The notes beneath the pieces were generated by a model that worked only from the letters and a program-made list of their open reading frames with translations, had not been told where the DNA came from and made no database searches. Both the position numbers and the translations under genes were made by a program. 64,000 bases of DNA from Apostichopus japonicus (taxonomy: Eukaryota > Echinodermata > Holothuroidea > Aspidochirotida > Stichopodidae): assembly GCF_037975245.1 (NCBI RefSeq), contig NC_092569.1, positions 23,565,668 through 23,629,667 on the forward strand, given 5' to 3'. This document shows positions 61,201 through 64,000 of the stretch, one piece after another; the first letter of the stretch is position 1; each line of letters begins with the position of its first letter.

Positions 61201-62856
61201 ATTTCTCATATGAATGATGTATAGAAATATTTCCCAAAAATGTAGAACAAAAAGTGTGTAATATGAATAATATTAGCGAAAACATAAATGTTTAACAATG
61301 GTAATGACCTAAACGAAAAAGGATTACGATATGAATAGGCTGATACATGACAGCATAGGGCGAAACAAACTGCAGTTAGTAATGTAAGTGATTAAGTATG
61401 ATTTATCGCATATATGACTTGGTGATCACTGCTTTAATGAAACCAGATATTAGTGAAACCTCTGAGTATAAATGCGAAATCACTTACAACTCGACCTTCC
61501 AAGGTCTTTTTGAGGGGAAAATATTCCGTTGCATTGTGAAAGCGATACAATACAACACTGCACACCATATTCTTCTTCAATCGTTACGACTAGGAGATAC
61601 TTTATAAAAAACGAATATTAATCGATAGTCTTTTACCCTGGAAAACAAATCGATTATTTAGTATTCAAATTGACGTATCTTAGATGTGTACAGTACGTTT
61701 GTCTTGATTATGAGCAAACTACGATAAGGAGATAGATTTCTGGTTAACAATTTGAAGTCGTAATAATGACAAATAAATGACATAGGTCTATACTGTTTTG
61801 TCACTCGTTTTCGTGTTTTTACTGATCGCAACTAAAACAGGCGTCTAAATCACGGGTGGGCAAAAACGCGTCTGCCTAACAAGTTTTCTGTGGCTCGCGA
61901 ATAAGACTTTTTTTCAAAACCGTATTAATGGAGTCCCATTGCAAGGAGATATGTTATCTCTTGCATGTAATGCCATATGTCCATTTTCTGTCATGAGAGT
62001 AGCTACATTCCTAAAATTTAGCGTCACATGTATTGGTTACAAAATTATAATGAGCCAACCAGATCAATTTCGTTACGAAACCACTAGTCTTTATTTGATG
62101 TGATATTTCGGACAGAAAAGCTTTAAAATATGGACAGCCTATACCATTCAAATTATATGTAAGATATTAATCAAGAACTGACTGTCAGATTAAAGTGCCG
62201 CAAAGGACGAAACATGTGGTGAAATTATATTAGACATCTGCTGGTTGACATATCTATCCTCAATTCTAGGGTGTGATATTTCACAGTTATTAAAGATTAT
62301 TGCGTTTCAAAGTCAAATTCCAATTTCCAGCAGGTTTCAGTTAAATATTTAAACAGCCGAAACATTTTTCCAAGGAATTAGTTAGCTAAAGAAACTAGAA
62401 AAGTGTGTACAATTGCAATGTCAGATATTCCATTTTTTTATGTAATGTAAGGATATATGCAATTCTGCTGTGTAAAAGTGACATAATTTCGACTATATGT
62501 TGAGGTTTGCAAATGAAAAGGAACATTTATGCAGCGGAAGTAACAACAAAGTTTCTTTGACATCTTTTTTTTTTTTTTAGCAATTAGGAAAGTGTCAGGT
62601 TTTATTATATTTCAAACGTAACTAGTAACAGAAAGAGTCAAGTAATCCGAAATGGAATTCAGTGACTCATTGCAGTCACGACTCGACCTCTGTTCCTCGA
62701 AGTGAAAGCAAACAAGGTTTGGAATGTAATACGTGGAATTCATGTAGAATGATGTTTACATATTTCTTGTATCAGTCTTCATGTTTTAATAGTTCTTAAG
62801 AGTTAAGATATGGAAGCTTAGTTATTAGTTATTATACCTTTTTGCATTGTTTTTAG
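58267..62856. other. Probable intron sequence of the plus-strand EGF-FReD gene
   Basis: No further exon can be fixed with confidence. A candidate acceptor (TTGTTGGTTGCAG, 59257) opens a frame of about 45 codons without known motifs. Otherwise AT-rich sequence with C homopolymers (about 60262-60272) and no recognised element. Confidence 0.4.
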
Positions 62857-63162
62857 AATGGTCCATATTACGTGAATCACAATTGTACAATGACGGTTAA
62901 ATGTACAGATGGGCTGATCAGCGTGAATGAAGGATACAGTTGTGATGCTAATGCAGTCTGTGAGAAACGCAGCGGCGAACGCAAGTGTTACTGTACTAGG
63001 GGTTACCAAGGTAACGGACAGACCTGTAAGCAGATAACAGACTGCCTGGATCTGTTTAATGAGGATGTCACTACCGAGGGTGTATACCCGATTAAACCGA
63101 TAAAATGGAATACATCACCCCTTGACGTATTCTGTGATATGACTCACGGAGGAGGATGGACG
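62857..63162 (+). CDS. EGF-like plus fibrinogen-domain start exon, gene continues past the window
   Basis: The exon is bounded by TTGCATTGTTTTTAG and GGATGGACG|GTAAGT; 306 nt, open throughout and phase 0 at both ends. The first part is an EGF-like module with six cysteines (VKC, YSC, AVC, RKC, YC, QTC) ending in TRGYQGNGQTC. Next comes the beginning of a FReD: DCLDLFNEDVTTEGVYPIKP, then PLDVFCDMTHGGGWT, cut by an intron at the same GGGWT position as in genes A-C. The remaining FReD exons must lie to the right of the window. The product is probably a secreted EGF-FReD lectin-like protein. Its 5' part is uncertain. Orientation is opposite to the other FReD genes. Confidence 0.8.
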
Positions 63163-63702
63163 GTAAGTCTTGTGTACGCATACATCAATGATCAGTCATT
63201 TTTGAGTATTAGTGGGTTTATGTGTATATATTAAATTATATAATTGTACAATTTATTTCAGTAACCGGCTGCTTAGGTTTAAACTAGGTATTGTTGTAGT
63301 AGTGAGCTTGCGTGATTTTACTGTGGGAGTAAGTATTGATGACATCATACACAATAAGTGATATATTTTAATATTACTATCTACATAACAGGTCATCAAG
63401 TCCTTTATTAGCTTTATCAAACACATTTTGTTTTATTCAAAGACGATCAGTCTATATGAGAATGCTTTAATGCACCCCCTCCTCCATGGTAGGTTTTCGT
63501 AACCCCCCCCCCCAAAAAAAACCAAGATTTGTACTCACTACCACTAGATTTCCATACCAAGTTTCCACGTCCGCAGATAATTTCCGTGGCTGAAAACCTC
63601 GGTGCCAAATATGCCCCCATATTACCCCAGGTTTATAAACGGTATATATTCCCAATGCTGAGTATGGTCTAATAGCCCTTCCCTCTCTTGTGATTCCAGC
63701 AA
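63163..63702. other. Intron sequence after the EGF-FReD exon
   Basis: Nothing coding recognised. A C run followed by an A run lies at about 63503-63521. Confidence 0.5.
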
Positions 63703-64000
63703 TGTTATTTACATTTTCTACTGTGTTCTTTGTTAATAGAGCAATTACGTAGGTGAAACGGGTTCTCGGTTCCGCTAACGTTTAATAATCACACAAAAAA
63801 ATCAATTCGTGATAATTTTGCAGGATTTCCCGTTTCCGAACATATCAATCTTCATAGATATTCTGTGAAATACCTAAAATGTACTTTAATTGCCTCGAAC
63901 TTCAAATCCGTAACTGAACATTTACGGGAAAAAAAAACGATTAGAGCTTTCGTATTAAGTGTTACACCACCGGCCTCAACAAAGACTTAAGACCTTTAAA
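63703..64000 (+). mobile_element. Penelope-like element fragment, second copy, cut by window end
   Basis: SNYVGETGSRFR is readable after YCVLC and two stops, matching the GIY-YIG fragment at 31543-31795. Similarity continues through ACTGAAC and CGGCCTCAACAAAGACTT to near the window edge. Same orientation as the first copy; stops and frameshifts show it is dead. Confidence 0.65.

Overview
The window is animal (metazoan) genomic DNA: AT-rich, intron-bearing and crowded with retroelements and DNA transposons. Gene content (a Toll-like receptor of the multiple-cysteine-cluster type, and secreted proteins with fibrinogen-related domains, FReD) fits a marine invertebrate. An echinoderm, perhaps a sea cucumber, is my best guess; this is inferred from family knowledge and was not tested by any search.

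Layout. 0.2-5.2 kb: a nearly full-length but decayed L1/Tx1-type LINE on the minus strand. 5.2-12.6 kb: no recognisable gene, two foldback or MITE-like elements. 12.58-15.69 kb: an intact single-exon TLR (1034 aa, plus strand). 15.7-23.8 kb: a tRNA-like SINE or pseudogene, a foldback MITE, a recent 484-bp tandem duplication and other non-coding repeats. 23.8-39.6 kb: two tandem copies of a unit of about 8 kb, each holding one intact five-exon minus-strand gene for a secreted FReD protein of 268 aa (genes A and B). 41.1-56.3 kb: a seven-exon minus-strand gene (gene C, 410 aa) whose splice phases all fit and which encodes one N-terminal half FReD followed by a complete FReD. 58.0 kb to the window end: start of a divergent plus-strand gene (signal-peptide exon, then an EGF plus FReD exon at 62.9 kb) that runs past the window edge.

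The 8.2-kb intron of gene C holds a nested set of transposons: a hAT-like outer element (43.1-50.3 kb), inside it a 5.24-kb element with CACTCTAAAAA ends and subterminal AGTGCT/AGCACT repeats that carries a broken multi-exon gene resembling the C-terminal region of transposon-associated SAMD3-like proteins, and a 415-bp hAT element with a perfect 8-bp target duplication.

Together the window looks like an innate-immunity neighbourhood (a membrane receptor beside a growing cluster of secreted lectin-like FReD proteins) that has expanded by local duplication and been heavily invaded by mobile DNA. Exon boundaries were assigned by eye from splice sites, reading phase and the A/B comparison; no transcript data were available.
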